The notes below the pieces were generated by a model that saw nothing but the letters and a program-made list of their open reading frames with translations, ran no database searches and was not told the DNA's origin. From the NCBI GenBank assembly GCA_028641055.1, contig CM054059.1, positions 106,404,263 through 106,468,262 on the forward strand: a stretch of 64,000 nucleotides of DNA, given 5' to 3'. Numbering within the stretch: the stretch's first letter is position 1; every line of letters begins with the position of its first letter. Of the stretch, positions 35,330-47,716 are shown one piece after another. The position numbers were made by a program, and so were the translations under genes. This DNA comes from Alopecurus myosuroides (taxonomy: Eukaryota > Streptophyta > Magnoliopsida > Poales > Poaceae).

Positions 35330-35342
35330 AAACGCCCCCCTT
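35330..35342 (-). promoter_or_regulatory. Polypurine tract
   Basis: On the coding strand AAGGGGGGCGTTT directly precedes the 3' LTR; it primes plus-strand synthesis. Confidence 0.7.
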
Positions 35343-35366
35343 GAAGGAATCGCGCCCCGAGATTCC

Positions 35367-38300
35367 TTACTGAGAAGCGAAAAGGTCCGGATACTTCTTG
35401 CGAAGATCCTCTTCGGTCTCCCACGTTGCCTCTTTATCGGAATGATGCGACCACTGCACTTTCAAGAACTTGGTGCTCTTGTTGCGAGTCTTACGCTCGG
35501 TCTCATCGAGAATACGAACATGGTGCTCCTCATAAGATAGATCATCTTGCAGTTCAATGGAATCATGATCAACTGCACGATCTGGATCTTTGAAACACTT
35601 CTTGAGCTGTGACACGTGGAACACATCGTGCACCTTGGATAGTTTTTCTGGAAGTTCAAGAAGATAGGCATTTTCCGCACGTCTTGAGAGAATGTTGAAA
35701 GGACCAATGTATCTCGGTGCCAGCTTTCCTTTCACACCAAAACGATGAGTGCCTCTGAGGGGAGGTACACGGAGATATGCCTTATCACCAGGTGCATAGA
35801 TCATATCCCTGTGCTTGCTGTCATAGTAGCTTTTCTGACGAGACTGAGCAATCTTGAGATTGTCACGAATGATACGAACTTTCTCCTCGGCTTCCTTAAC
35901 AATGTCAGGGCCTAAGAGTGAACGTTCACCAGCTCCAGACCAATTGATTGGACTCCTGCATCTGCGGCCATAGAGTGCCTCAAATGGTGCCATGCCTAGG
36001 CTTGCCTGGTAGATGTTGTTGTAGGAGAATACATCATATGGAAGGCAATCCTCCCATTTCATGCCAAAGGAGAGACCACATGCTCTGAGCATATCCTCGA
36101 GAATCTGATTGACTCTTTCGACTTGCCCTTGAGACTGAGGGTGATAAGCTGTGCTGAACAGAAGTTTGGTGCCCAATGCTTCTTGAAAACTCTTCCAGAA
36201 ATGAGAAGTGAATATGCTTCCACGGTCTGAGCTTATTTTCAATGGAACACCATGAAGGGGAACAATCCTTGCTGTGTAGAGCTCTGCTAACTGGCTAGCT
36301 GAGATTGTTTCTTTGACAGCAAAGAAGTGAGCTACCTTAGTGAGACGATCAATGACAACGAAGATTGCATCGTTGCCCTTCTTTGACTTTGGAAAACCAG
36401 TGACGAAGTCCATTTCAATCATGTCCCACTTCCACTCAGGAATTTTCAGAGGTTGGAGAAGACCGGCTGTTTTCTGATGGACTGCCTTAACACGTTGACA
36501 AACGTCGCATTCAGAAACGTATTGAGCAATTTCACGTTTCATGCCAGGCCACCAATACAGAGTCTTGAGATCCTGGTACATCTTTGTACTTCCAGGATGG
36601 ATGGAGAGAGGAGTTTCATGAGCCTCCTTGAGAATGACATCTTTGAGACTTTGAACTTGAGGAACTGCAATGCGTCCTTCGAAGAACACAGTTCCTTTGT
36701 CATCAATTGAGAAGGACTTAAATTTCTCCTTGCCTTCTTTGATGTGTTCTACCATCTTCTTGATTTCAGCATCACGAAGTTGTTCAGAACGAATCTTGTC
36801 CTCGAGAGTTGGACTGGCTGTCAAGCTAGCAAGATAGCCTTGAGGAACAAGACCAAGGTTCAGCTTCTGGAATTCTTCATGAAGTGGCGGTTGGCTTTCC
36901 ATGATCATGAGATTATTGCAATATGACTTGCGACTGAGAGCGTCGGCCATAACATTAGCCTTGCCTGGAGTGTAAGAAATGGTGAGATCAAAGTCTTTAA
37001 TCTTTTCAATCCATCTCCTTTGCCTTAGGTTTAGATCTGGCTGAGTGAAGATGTATTTCAGACTCTTGTGATCGGAAAAGATTTCAGTGCGGTTACCCAA
37101 CAAGTATTGCCTCCATTTCTTGAGGGCAAACACAACTGCTGCAAATTCTAGGTCATGAGTGGGATAGTTTTGCTCATGTGCATTCAACTGACGTGAAGCA
37201 TAAGCCACAACTTGACGTTCTTGCATAAGAACTGCACCTAGACCTTGGAGAGATGCATCGCAGAATATCTGGAAAGGTTTGGTAGTATCTGGGCCAACCA
37301 TAACTGGGGTGGAAGTGAGTTTAGTCTTCAGGAGATTGAAACTCTCGTCACACTGTGGAGTCCAAACGAACTTCTTGTCCTTCTTTGTGAGATCAGTGAG
37401 AGGTTTGGCAATCTTGGAAAAGTTTTGGACGAAACGACGGCAATAGCTAGCCAAGCCAAGAAAACTTCTGACTTGTTTCACCGTCTTAGGAGGTTTCCAA
37501 TCAACAATTGCCTTAACCTTTTCTGGGTCAATGGCTATGCCTTTGGCAGAGATGATATGACCAAGGTAAGCAACTTCTGGAATCCAGAACTCACATTTGG
37601 AGAATTTGGCATACAAACGATGCTCGCGAAGTTTCATGAGAGTGAGACGAAGATGTTCTCCATGCTCTTCCTCGGATTTGGAGTAGACTAGAATGTCATC
37701 AAGATATACCACAACGAACTTGTCGAGGTATTCATGGAAGACAGAATTCATGAGTCTTGAGAACGTCGCTGGTGCATTGGTGAGACCAAAGGACATGACG
37801 GTGTATTCATATAGACCGTACCGAGTGGTGAAAGCTGTTTTTGGGATATCTTCCTTTCTGATCTTTATTTGATGGTAACCCATCCTCAAGTCCAACTTTG
37901 AGAATATTGAGGCTCCAGCAAGCTGATCAAAAAGATCATCGATACGAGGAATTGGATACTTGTTTTTGATGGTTTTCTCGTTGAGAGGACGATAGTCAAC
38001 CACGAGTCTTTTTGTTTGATACTTCTTGGCAACAAACAGAGTTGGGCAACCCCAAGCGGAGGAACTAGGCTGAATGTAACCTTTATCCATGTACATATCG
38101 ATTTGCTCCTTTAACAATTTCAGTTCAGGAGGAGCTATCTTGTATGGATGCTTAGAGATTGGAGCAGTACCTGGCTCAAGCTCGATCACGAACTCAACTG
38201 CTCTGTCCGGAGGCATCCCTGGCAACTCTTCTGGAAAGACGTCAGGGAATTCACAAACCACCGGAACATTTTCAAGTAGAGGTAGAGGTTTTGCATCGAG

Positions 38301-39755
38301 GTTGAACAGCTGAATAGACCTTGATCCATATGGAGAATAGACTATTTGGCCAGAAGGGTGGGTGAGAGTTATTGACTTTTGAGCACAGTCAATTTTAGCT
38401 TTATTGGCCTTCAACCAATCCATGCCCAGAATTACATCAATGTCAGAATTTACCAGCAACATGAGTGAAGCAAGGAATATGCGACCTCCAATTAGGATTT
38501 GATTGTCCATACTTATCTTGGAAGTCAACATTTGAGATCCCGGAGAGTGAACAGTGATTTGATTGCTTAGTGGAACCAGAACTAGGTTGTACGTTGTAGC
38601 AAAGATCTTTGACACAAAAGAATGCGATGCTCCGGTATCAAACAACACTTTAGCTGGAAAAGAGTTTACGGGTAATATAGCGAGAACAACGTCAGCAGAC
38701 TCCTCAGCTTTGTCGGCCTTGATATGATTCACCCTCGCGGTCCTCCCGACAAGCCTGTTGTTGGAGTTGAAGGCTTTAGCCGGGGGAGCACGCACCATTG
38801 CCTGGTTGGTGTTGGGGCGAGGAGGTGGAGGTAGCTGCCTCTGAGTGCACTTGTCGGCGTAGTGTCCAGTCTCCTTGCACTTGAAGCAAGTGACGACACG
38901 AGGAGGACCTGGCCTTGGCTGCCCCATTGGAACCCTCTGACCATGCATCTGAGATGGGTTGGGTGGGCGGGGAGCAAAGCCTGGAGAAGCTTGGGCATAT
39001 GGAGCCCGAGTGACAGCACCATTTGGCACCCAGATGCGGCGCTTCTGCGGAGGGGTGGTCATGTTGGAGGAGGAACCACCCTCACGCGAGTGCTTGCGAG
39101 AATCCTCGAACGCCTTGCGCCCATTTTCCTCATTGAGCGCGGTGTTAACGAGCTCCTCGAAGTCTTTGCACTTGATGTTGGTGAGTGCGTACTTGAGTTC
39201 CGGGTTAAAACCTCGGCGGAACCTTGCCATCTTCTTAGCCTCAGTGGACACCTCATCACCAGCGTATCGAGCGAGACGATTGAACTCGTTCTGATAGCCA
39301 ATGACGTCCAGCTTGCCCTGCTTGAGAGAGCAAAACTCCTCACGCATCCTTTCCATGAGACCATCTGGGATGTGGTGCTTCAGGAAGGCATCCTTGAAAC
39401 AGCCCCAGGTGATAGGATAGCCAGCTCTCATGGTCTGGTAGTTCTCCCACCAAGTGGCTGCCTGACCCTTCAGTAGGTAGGTGGCATACTTGACTTTGTC
39501 TTCCTCAGCAACGTGAGCAATGTCCAGAGCCCTGGCCATCTCCCGGATCCAGTCATCAGCATCCAGAGGCTCACGTGTTGCCACGAAAGCTCTCGGACCC
39601 ATACTGAGGAACTCCTTGATGCTGACCCGTGGAGCATTCTGGTTGTTGTGCTGGTTAGCCTGGAACTGGGCCATCTGCGCCACGACCTGAGTCATCTGAG
39701 TCAACAGCTCCGTGATCGGAGGTGGCTCAGGCGGGTTGTTCCTTGTTGGCGGCAT
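35367..39755 (-). CDS. Gag-pol polyprotein of the gypsy element, intact (1462 aa)
   Basis: One uninterrupted frame from ATG (39753-39755) to TAA (35367-35369). Domains in order: gag capsid (about 40-230, [12 protein letters not shown]), CCHC knuckle [14 protein letters not shown] (290-303), aspartic protease LFDTGAS (about 371-377), reverse transcriptase with YLDD (684-687), and RNase H ([13 protein letters not shown]). Integrase follows with a zinc-binding part ([20 protein letters not shown]) and a DDE core including [14 protein letters not shown] and [17 protein letters not shown] chromodomain-like C-terminus ends in [20 protein letters not shown]. Gene order PR-RT-RH-INT plus chromodomain defines a chromovirus. 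All enzymatic signatures look complete, so the copy could be coding-competent. Confidence 0.95.
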   Translation of the reverse strand: MPPTRNNPPEPPPITELLTQMTQVVAQMAQFQANQHNNQNAPRVSIKEFLSMGPRAFVATREPLDADDWIREMARALDIAHVAEEDKVKYATYLLKGQAATWWENYQTMRAGYPITWGCFKDAFLKHHIPDGLMERMREEFCSLKQGKLDVIGYQNEFNRLARYAGDEVSTEAKKMARFRRGFNPELKYALTNIKCKDFEELVNTALNEENGRKAFEDSRKHSREGGSSSNMTTPPQKRRIWVPNGAVTRAPYAQASPGFAPRPPNPSQMHGQRVPMGQPRPGPPRVVTCFKCKETGHYADKCTQRQLPPPPRPNTNQAMVRAPPAKAFNSNNRLVGRTARVNHIKADKAEESADVVLAILPVNSFPAKVLFDTGASHSFVSKIFATTYNLVLVPLSNQITVHSPGSQMLTSKISMDNQILIGGRIFLASLMLLVNSDIDVILGMDWLKANKAKIDCAQKSITLTHPSGQIVYSPYGSRSIQLFNLDAKPLPLLENVPVVCEFPDVFPEELPGMPPDRAVEFVIELEPGTAPISKHPYKIAPPELKLLKEQIDMYMDKGYIQPSSSAWGCPTLFVAKKYQTKRLVVDYRPLNEKTIKNKYPIPRIDDLFDQLAGASIFSKLDLRMGYHQIKIRKEDIPKTAFTTRYGLYEYTVMSFGLTNAPATFSRLMNSVFHEYLDKFVVVYLDDILVYSKSEEEHGEHLRLTLMKLREHRLYAKFSKCEFWIPEVAYLGHIISAKGIAIDPEKVKAIVDWKPPKTVKQVRSFLGLASYCRRFVQNFSKIAKPLTDLTKKDKKFVWTPQCDESFNLLKTKLTSTPVMVGPDTTKPFQIFCDASLQGLGAVLMQERQVVAYASRQLNAHEQNYPTHDLEFAAVVFALKKWRQYLLGNRTEIFSDHKSLKYIFTQPDLNLRQRRWIEKIKDFDLTISYTPGKANVMADALSRKSYCNNLMIMESQPPLHEEFQKLNLGLVPQGYLASLTASPTLEDKIRSEQLRDAEIKKMVEHIKEGKEKFKSFSIDDKGTVFFEGRIAVPQVQSLKDVILKEAHETPLSIHPGSTKMYQDLKTLYWWPGMKREIAQYVSECDVCQRVKAVHQKTAGLLQPLKIPEWKWDMIEMDFVTGFPKSKKGNDAIFVVIDRLTKVAHFFAVKETISASQLAELYTARIVPLHGVPLKISSDRGSIFTSHFWKSFQEALGTKLLFSTAYHPQSQGQVERVNQILEDMLRACGLSFGMKWEDCLPYDVFSYNNIYQASLGMAPFEALYGRRCRSPINWSGAGERSLLGPDIVKEAEEKVRIIRDNLKIAQSRQKSYYDSKHRDMIYAPGDKAYLRVPPLRGTHRFGVKGKLAPRYIGPFNILSRRAENAYLLELPEKLSKVHDVFHVSQLKKCFKDPDRAVDHDSIELQDDLSYEEHHVRILDETERKTRNKSTKFLKVQWSHHSDKEATWETEEDLRKKYPDLFASQ

Positions 39756-39922
39756 CCTGAATAGACATGCATTTTAGCACAACAACAGAAAAAGAATAGA
39801 CTTGGTAACCGAAAGATAGATTATTCCGACGCATGAATAGATAACCAACAGGTACATCATCACATGTTCAAATACATTAGAATATCCAACAGACCATAAA
39901 TGGTTCGAATGCCAAAGGATAA

Positions 39923-40779
39923 CTAAACATAGCTAGGAACGGATACATCGGTACTCCCATGCTCATCACGCAGGACGGCGGTGAGTAGTACGACGAGAGA
40001 TACGGTGAGGAGGAATCCCACGAAAGTAGGTAGAACGACGATCCACGTAGATCGGGACTGCTCTGAGAGCGACTCTCGGTGTGGTGAAGTAGAAAGCGTC
40101 GTCTCCCTGTGCTCCAAAGCGGGAATCCCAGTGTAACCAGGACCAAGGTCGAGGAGTGGACCTCTGATCGGCTCGTAACCTCCAGCATCTGGCAGACTAC
40201 GTCCAACTGTCTGATGGAAACGTGCAAAGCGCTCATCTCCAACAAAGTCAGTGGTGTAAGTCGCCAGACGAGTCAGAGCAAGGTAGAGCTGCTCCCTGAC
40301 TGAAACCAACTCCTGAGAAAGTGTGGTGGCAACTGCGTCACTGTGCCTCACAAACTGAGCGGTGGTGTGCAGCCTGGAACTATCACGCTCATAAACATCC
40401 AAGTGGTCGTAGAGAGTGAAGTGAGCTCCCGCTGAAGTGATGTAACCATGGGGGATGTGGCGATAGATAGAATCGTCAAACCCCCAGTAGTCAGCATGAA
40501 GGACGGTGAGACTCACGTAAGCTGCCTGCTGCACGGCCATATCCACTGTGGAACCTACTGCCTCGTAGCGGTGGACAACGCTCCTGCATCATCTGACAGG
40601 ATGTAGACGATAGCCTGGTAGTAGGTCTGGTCAAACTCTCGCTGCTGCTCGTAGACCTGGTACTCTGGTGCCCAATAGAACCCCAGATAAGTGACCATGT
40701 CTCGCAGCATCTCCGGATAACCGGCGGTGCTCTCACAACGAGTCATCCGAACCACCTGCGGGAAGAACCTGAGATCCAT
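39923..40779 (-). pseudogene. Extra ORF between PBS and gag, with C-terminal membrane segment, one frameshift
   Basis: Same strand as gag-pol. The first frame (40779-40555) starts MDLRFFPQVVRMTRCE and contains YWAPEYQVYEQQREFDQTYY. After a frame change near 40580 the second frame continues HRYEAVGSTVDMAVQQAAY to a stop at 39923. It reads like a folded protein (IYRHIPHGYITSAGAHFTLY) and ends with a hydrophobic stretch WIVVLPTFVGFLLTVSLVVL, probably a transmembrane helix, followed by a short polar tail. I recognise no named domain. It ends 168 bases before the gag ATG, so an intact version would be expressed from the same genomic RNA. Function unknown. Confidence 0.6.
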
Positions 40780-41141
40780 CTGCAGATGATCGGGGAAGTT
40801 TAGATTAGACGCCAGTAGAGAACTGAAGTGGAAAGCAACAACAAGGTTTCAACGGACGATAAGGATGTCGAAAAGAACAGGATATCGAAGCAACATCGGG
40901 AAACACGAGACCAAAAACTCCTGAGGTACTACGGAGAACCCAAAACACGTGAAAACCTAACTTGAAAGTTTAGGTGAGAAGAGAAAACAACGTTGCACTT
41001 CCTTACCAGAAAAGGGAGGGTGGGTGGGGAAAGAAGAAAAATGGCAGAATTCCTACTCTCACGTTTCATTTTTCCTATATAGCTACAAAATAGTTTCTAG
41101 ACTCAACTGCGACCAGTAAAAGGGATCCTACAGGCAGACAG

Positions 41142-41153
41142 GCTCTGATACCA
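41142..41153 (-). promoter_or_regulatory. Primer-binding site (initiator tRNA-Met type)
   Basis: TGGTATCAGAGC on the coding strand, two bases inside the 5' LTR (which starts at 41156 on the + coordinate). Confidence 0.9.
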
Positions 41154-41155
41154 TT

Positions 41156-44100
41156 TGTCGCACCCGGACTTCTAGAGGATACTCACCGTACAAACTGAAC
41201 AGTATTTTGATTGGATTATGGGGCTTACCGGCACCCGCATCTCTTACGAGTAGGCCAACACTTATGTGTGACAACCAATCTTTACCATTCACCGTCGATG
41301 TAAACTATCCCGTAGAAATCAGGACACTACCATTGACGTACTTCATACCATACACACATGGTACGTCAACGGCGTTGAACAAGATGATAACACAACATAT
41401 CTCTAAGACACAAAAGATTGAAATAAGTTGCAAATAGCTCTCATTAGAGCAGAGATAGCAAATACAATCATCCAGAGGACACATGTCCCAACAATTCATC
41501 ATTACATCACAGCGGAAGCATTCAACAGGTCTGAGTACAGACAAGATCCAAATAGGCCTAAGAGGCCGGAAACGAAAAGACGGAGCCCATCCACGAAGTC
41601 TCGGATCCTGCCCGGGTCTGCTACCTACTCGTCAGCAGCCTCATCAAACTCCACGTAGTAGCCGTCACTGGGATCCTCGTAAGCGTAGTCTGCGGAAACC
41701 ACAGCCCCAAAGGGGTCAGTACATAAACGTACTGGCAAGCAAGACTCACAGTTCACCAAAGTGTAGCCCGTCAACACCAAGCACAGATGCCTTGGGTTCA
41801 ACGGAAGAAAGGGGATATAAAAGATGCTGCAACTGGCTGCGCTAACCAACTACAGAGATTCTACCACTTCCGGCTAACAGAAAGGAGATAAGATCGAGTA
41901 TTGTAACCAACTGAAAGATAACTTCAAACAAACCCATCCTGGATCTCGCCCCTTATCCAAAGAAGCAATCCGAGGATAACTCACACAGTTGGATTAAAGA
42001 TGAATCAAGTTATTGTGTCAATAATCCTATTACTAGTCAAGTTGTTAATCATTGGGTGTGAGATTGTGAATCATTAGGTTTAAGTTGTCCTGAGTACTTG
42101 TTAGCCAGTACTTTCACCAAGTTAACCATAACCGCGGAAAACACGGCTTCTCGAGAAGATTTATCCCTGCAGGGTTGCACCAATTTGGCCGTACACGTAA
42201 GAATAACCCGCCAGGTGGGATGCCTCCCACCAAGCGGGGCACTCAACACAACTCAACTCTTCTTCGCATCAAGCCCAAAGCACCTTGGGCGCTAATCGAG
42301 CCCCGAAGAAAGGGGACCCTCATAGCACTCTAAGAACGTGTCCCCCTATATGCCGACTACAAAAGTTCCACCCTGCGCTGGGCTCGCAAAAACATGCATG
42401 CGGACGATTTGGACGAGATGCGAATCGAATCAAATTGAGGTGGGCGCCCATACACGCTTCCCACATGCGGATAGTGCGCTCATCATGGATCAGTAGACAA
42501 GACCCTTTTCCTATTAGGGTCGACACTAGCAGGCCTCAAAACCACACAGGGCCTCCTGCCGGTGCCTTATCAGCATATTATTAGTAACAGGTTGATTGAT
42601 TAACATCGAGCCCCCAGAACGTAATAGAATATAGTAACTGAAAGTAACGGGTAACAGACTCGAGCAAAACAACCTAAGCATGCTAGTAAGACACTAGCTC
42701 AAACGATGGGGTTGTAGGAGTGGAGGTGAGGCAATATCAGGGTTAAGGGATTCATGTGATAGGTTCGTAACAGAAACAACTATACATAGGGCTAGCAAAA
42801 TAGACAACGGGAAGTATCGGTAACCAATGTCGAAAGGAACACAATGGTTCATGTGAGTGATAACTTGCCTGCAAACTCAGCAGCCTGGTACTGAGCTAGA
42901 TCCTCAGAAGGGGTGTCGTAAAGATCGTCGGTCTCAACGTCGTCGTCTATCCGAGAAGAAGCAAACAAACAATGCAGAAAGATAAACAATCAATATCATG
43001 GCATAGTGCACAATCATGGGATGATGCATGTCAAGTTAATGGTTGCATCAAAATAAACTAGTTAACATGGTAACACAATTTAAATGACCCATATGCAATT
43101 TTGAGTTGCATATGAAAAGCCCATGAATTTTGGTTGAAACAATTGTTTTCCAATTAACCAACAGGTGAAAGTGGATTAGTATGATGCATGGATGAGGAAA
43201 ACAACAAAATAACAACAATAGAACCAATTGGAAATAAGGTTTACCAATTTAGAAATTTATTTATTAAGTTAGGGAATTTTTTGGTTCCTTAAAGGGCTTA
43301 CACAAATAGTTGTTGTTTTCACCAATTTAAATTGTGCAAAATAATTAACAAAATTCATATTTGAAAAGAACACAAAATTTTAGTTGGATTACATGTTTCA
43401 AATATTGAAAAAGGAATTAGGATGAATTTATTATGACTTAAACAAGATTAAACAAGTTTTAAATGAATTTAAAACAAGTTTGAATTTAATTTGAATTTTA
43501 TGTGTTCAAAACATAAATTCAAATTCATATTTTAAAAGTTTATACTTTTCTAGTTTGAAAGCATATTTTGCATGTTCAAAAATAATTTAATTTGGTCAAG
43601 TTATGATTTTATCAATTTTAAATGATTTAAACAAGGTTTAAATTACTTAGGCAATTTAAATTATTCAAAACATGAAACAAAATTTATATTTGAAAAGGTT
43701 ATTTGAAATAGCATGGAAAACATATTTTATTTGCATTATTTGGAATAAGAACGAATTAGTTATGAATTTTAGCAAATTGCAATTGAATTATTTGAATTCA
43801 AATTTGAAAGGCATTTGGAAAATTCAAAACAGAAAACAAATGGCATAATTGGATAGAGAATTAAATTTAGAGCAGTGCACATATTTTATTTTTGTTATTT
43901 GGAATTATAAAACAAAAGTTATTTGCATTTTATTGTCAGGGACCAATCTGCAAAACAAAAGGGCTTGTTTTGAAAACAGAAAATTAGAAAAACATTTTAT
44001 ACGCACAGGGGGTCTACCCTGGCCACTGCCAGTGGGCCACAGGGCCACTGGTGCTTGCGTGGCCATGGTGTGGCTGACAGGGGGGCCACCCTGTCAGCGC

Positions 44101-45578
44101 ACGGTCGAAAAAAGGTGGGATTTCTCCCGTGCGAGGCCAGGATTCGAACACACGCCCTGCCTCGCTCGCGCAACGTACTGAACCAGTGCGGTGTGAAGCG
44201 TTTCTTGTCAGTAGTACACGCGCACACAGGATAAGGTTCAGATTCGTGAACCTGAACTTTTAACTGAAACTGACGCGGGTGTTTCTGAATCTTGGACAGT
44301 AGCAGACGGTGGCCGGCGGCGATCACCGTGTGCTCGTGCTCGATGTGCGTGTGGGCTGCTGCGATGAGGTGCTCGTGCAAACGTGCGAGGCGGAGCAGAC
44401 AGAGGACAGGGAGGAGGAGGAGGTGGACACGGTGGCGCTCACCGGGAGGTTGCCGTGGTGGAGCTCGACGGCGAGGCGACAGCGACGTGCTCGGCGGCGC
44501 GGCTACAGAGGATCTCCGGGCTCGTGCGAGTGTCCAGGAGATAGAGGGGTAGGTGGTGGATCGATTTCGGGGGTTAGGAGGTGTGGTGGCGCAGCGAGGT
44601 GGAGGTGATCATCGGGTTTTCAGACGGCGGCGCTCCGGTGGAAATAAGGGGGTTGCAGAGAGAGGAAATCCCGGTGAGAGGGAGAGGGAAACGGCGGCGG
44701 AGCGATGGGAGGAGGTAGGGCTAGGTCTAGGGCACAGCTGCGGGGCTAGGGGGGTAGATATAGGCGCTCGGGTGCGCTGCTGGCCGTCGGAGCGGTCCGC
44801 TGCCGCCGTGGCATGCGCGGATGCGCTGCCGTACGGGAGAAAGAAGAAGGAGGCGTGGCGAAGCGGTACGCAGGCCGCGCGGGGGGTAAGCTAGTGGGCT
44901 GGGCTGCGGGTTAGCTGCCGCTCGCGCGCCTGTTTTCCTTTTTTCTATTTTTGCTTTTCTGTTTTTTTTGTAGCAAATGAAAGAGGAAGAAAAAGATGCT
45001 TTTGGGGTTTGCAAAAATTTCAGAAAAATTTGGGTGGGCTATTTAGGTTAAATACAACCATATGCCAAGTTTGGAATTCAAAACCATTTGAATGTTGGTG
45101 CTGTTTGGATAGGTTTCAAATTTGAGTTAATTTTGGGTATTGATTGAATTATTTAAAACAAGAAATTAATTAGGGTGATCAAATAACTTTAATTGGAAAC
45201 AAATGAGCAAGGTTTTGGTTATTTTTATAATTTCAAATTGGTGGGCTGTTTGATGATTTAAATTTGAGTTTTGAATGCAATTGGAATTAATTAATTGAAA
45301 TAACACCACCATTCTACTAGTTGATCTTTATGGAATAATTGGAAACAAAAGATTGTTTGAGTTGAACTTTTATTTGAAAACAAGATTGTAACATGACAAG
45401 TATGAAACACATCATTTGAATTTGTTTGAAATTCAATTATGAAAACAGAATAAAAACAGATGCAAAACAAATAGTAAACAAATGCAAACAAGGAAATAAA
45501 TATGATGACATGATGCAATACTTTAATTAAACAAGAAACAAAACATTCTAGGGGTATTTTCATACTTGGGATGTTACA
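41156..45578 (-). repeat. 5' LTR of the gypsy element (4423 bp)
   Basis: Near-identical partner of 30871-35329, with the deletions listed there. Confidence 0.9.
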
Positions 45579-45583
45579 GAAGG

Positions 45584-47716
45584 AAGTTTTCAAGGGTCAA
45601 GAGAAGCTGTGATATATCTGATCAAGAAGATTGTAAGGTCAAAGCTTGGGGATGCCCCCGTGGTTCATCCAAGCATATTTTTAGAAGACTCAAGCATCTA
45701 ATCTTGTGGATGCCCAAGGCATCTCCTTCTTCATTAACTATCTATCAGGTCACTTCTCGTGAAACTATATTTTTATTCGGTCACAGAAGTTTACTTGGAG
45801 CGTCTGTTTGTTTTTCTTTTATTTTCTTTAGTTTTTCTCTGTTTTCTTTTGTTCTACTTGCTGCAATAATATAGTTGGATCCTATCTTTCTTTGTTTGGG
45901 AGAGAGACACGCTCCGCTTTTTCGTTTGAATACTGGTATGCTAGTATTCTTAGTTTTTCTTCTAGTTGCTGCAAAAATTCCTGTTTAGCTCTCGTTTTCA
46001 TTGTATCTCTTATTCAGATCTGTTAGTTTTAGTAGTGATTTGTGAGCCCTCTCATGTTTGCTTGCTGTATCATTTATAGAGTTTTTTGTTAAAGCATGTT
46101 TTTTATGGTGCTTGTTGGGAAAAGAAACTGCTGCTTGAGGTAGAATTTTTAACGGTGCAAGTAGAAGCTTGTATAGACTGTGGCTAGTCTTTTTCATATC
46201 ATTCTAGATGCTATTTTAGTTTTAAAGCCTTTTTGTTATTTAGTACCATGATTAGCCTCAAATAGCTGAGAGTGTTTAATGTTCCATTGAAAGAATCATG
46301 GGTTGTTCTTTTCATATTGAAGCATAAATTTGTGGTGTTCTCCTTTGAATGTTTTTTTGGTTGACTTGGCGCATGATCACACCATGTTTATGAATATGAA
46401 CCAGTCATGAATAGCCTCCATGATCATTTAGTATTTGAATTTGTGGTACCACTTGTGCTTTGATTAATGATGTTTATGTCACTATGCATGATTATGGCTC
46501 TTATGCTCTCTTGATTTGTCGGTCCCAGTATTTTGCTAGCCTCCACCTGTACTGAGTATGAGCTCTACTCGTGCATATAACTCCCAAAAACCAAAGTTTT
46601 CCCAATGTGTACACCATACCTACCTACATGTGGTAATTAACCGCCACTCCAAAGTAAATTGCTCATGTGTTACCTTTAAAACTTTCAAAATTACTCCTGT
46701 TTTGTGCTCCTGTTTTAGCTCATGAGGACGTAAATAGAGAATCTGTATCTCACTTGTTGATTGGACTTTCACACCCTGGACTAGTGGCTTCATCCGCTTA
46801 TCCAATGATCGAAGAGATGGCAGCGGGGTGCCCAGCCCCAAATTAATAACACAAATTCTCTTCACAATTTTTTCCCCTGATTTATCAGTTAAATCATAAC
46901 TGTGTAAACAAAAGAGAAAGAGGGATGACCTTCTACCCAGATGCATCCTTCTATGGGAGCCGCTCTTGTGAAGTCTAGTTGGCTTGTGACGTACTGTATT
47001 TTCTGTTCACCATTCGTTCACATAAGCATACACCTCTCTTAAAATATAGACACTCCTCCACGGTATGTGATTGTTGGCAGGCACCCGAGGATTCAATTAG
47101 CCATGGTTTGTGAAAGATGATTGGGAGGAGTGTCAAGGTTTTTATACCTCTGTTTAATAAAATAAAAGCTCTAGCACATGAGTGATCCATGCTTCCTTCT
47201 GCGAAGGGTCTTTCTTTTACTTTTATGTTGAGTCTCCATCTTCTAACTTTATGCACGGTTGAGAGAGTATAGTTGCCATTCTGAGTTTTATGTGCATTTG
47301 TCCCAGAAACATTATTAATTGATTGATGATGTGTTATTCTTGTTCTCTAATTATTTGTTCTAGTCTTCCTCATGAACTTTGAAAGTGTCCTGGCATTTAT
47401 GTTTTGCCCCACTCTAAAGGACTAGCGAAATATCACTTTGACTTGTTCTCTCTATACTTGAAAAAAACGCATATCTTTCGTTGCATTGTTATTCATGATC
47501 TTTTATTTGAGTTACTTCTCATGATGCAAGGTGATTGCTATGCATTATTATTAAAGTTCTATTTATCATGCTTGTGTTAAATTTCTATGATCTCAGCTTA
47601 CTTATGCTTTTACAATATTGATGATCAAGTTTATGTTAGTAGAATGTCACCTCAGAAATTATAAGTTTTTATCGTTTACCTACTCGAGGACGAGTAGGAA
47701 ATAAGCTTGGCGATGT
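45584..47716 (+). other. Athila-like internal non-coding sequence, right of the nested insertion
   Basis: Contains AAGCTTGGGGATGCCCCCG at about 45644 and ends CTCGAGGACGAGTAGGAAATAAGCTTGG just before the 3' LTR. That is the usual PPT-side signature of non-autonomous Athila-type cereal elements. No RT or INT motif was found on either strand. Confidence 0.65.

Larger units (their letters stand above)
30871..45578 (-). mobile_element. Young chromovirus-type (Tekay-like) Ty3/gypsy retrotransposon
   Basis: 14.7 kb, minus orientation, flanked by TSD GAAGG (30866-30870 and 45579-45583). LTRs of 4459 and 4423 bp start TGTAACATCCCAAG and end GGGTGCGACA on the coding strand. PBS, PPT and an uninterrupted gag-pol ORF are present, with an additional broken ORF upstream of gag. 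By eye I count roughly 35-40 substitutions and six indels between the LTRs (under 1% substitution). It sits inside the Athila-like element. Confidence 0.92.
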
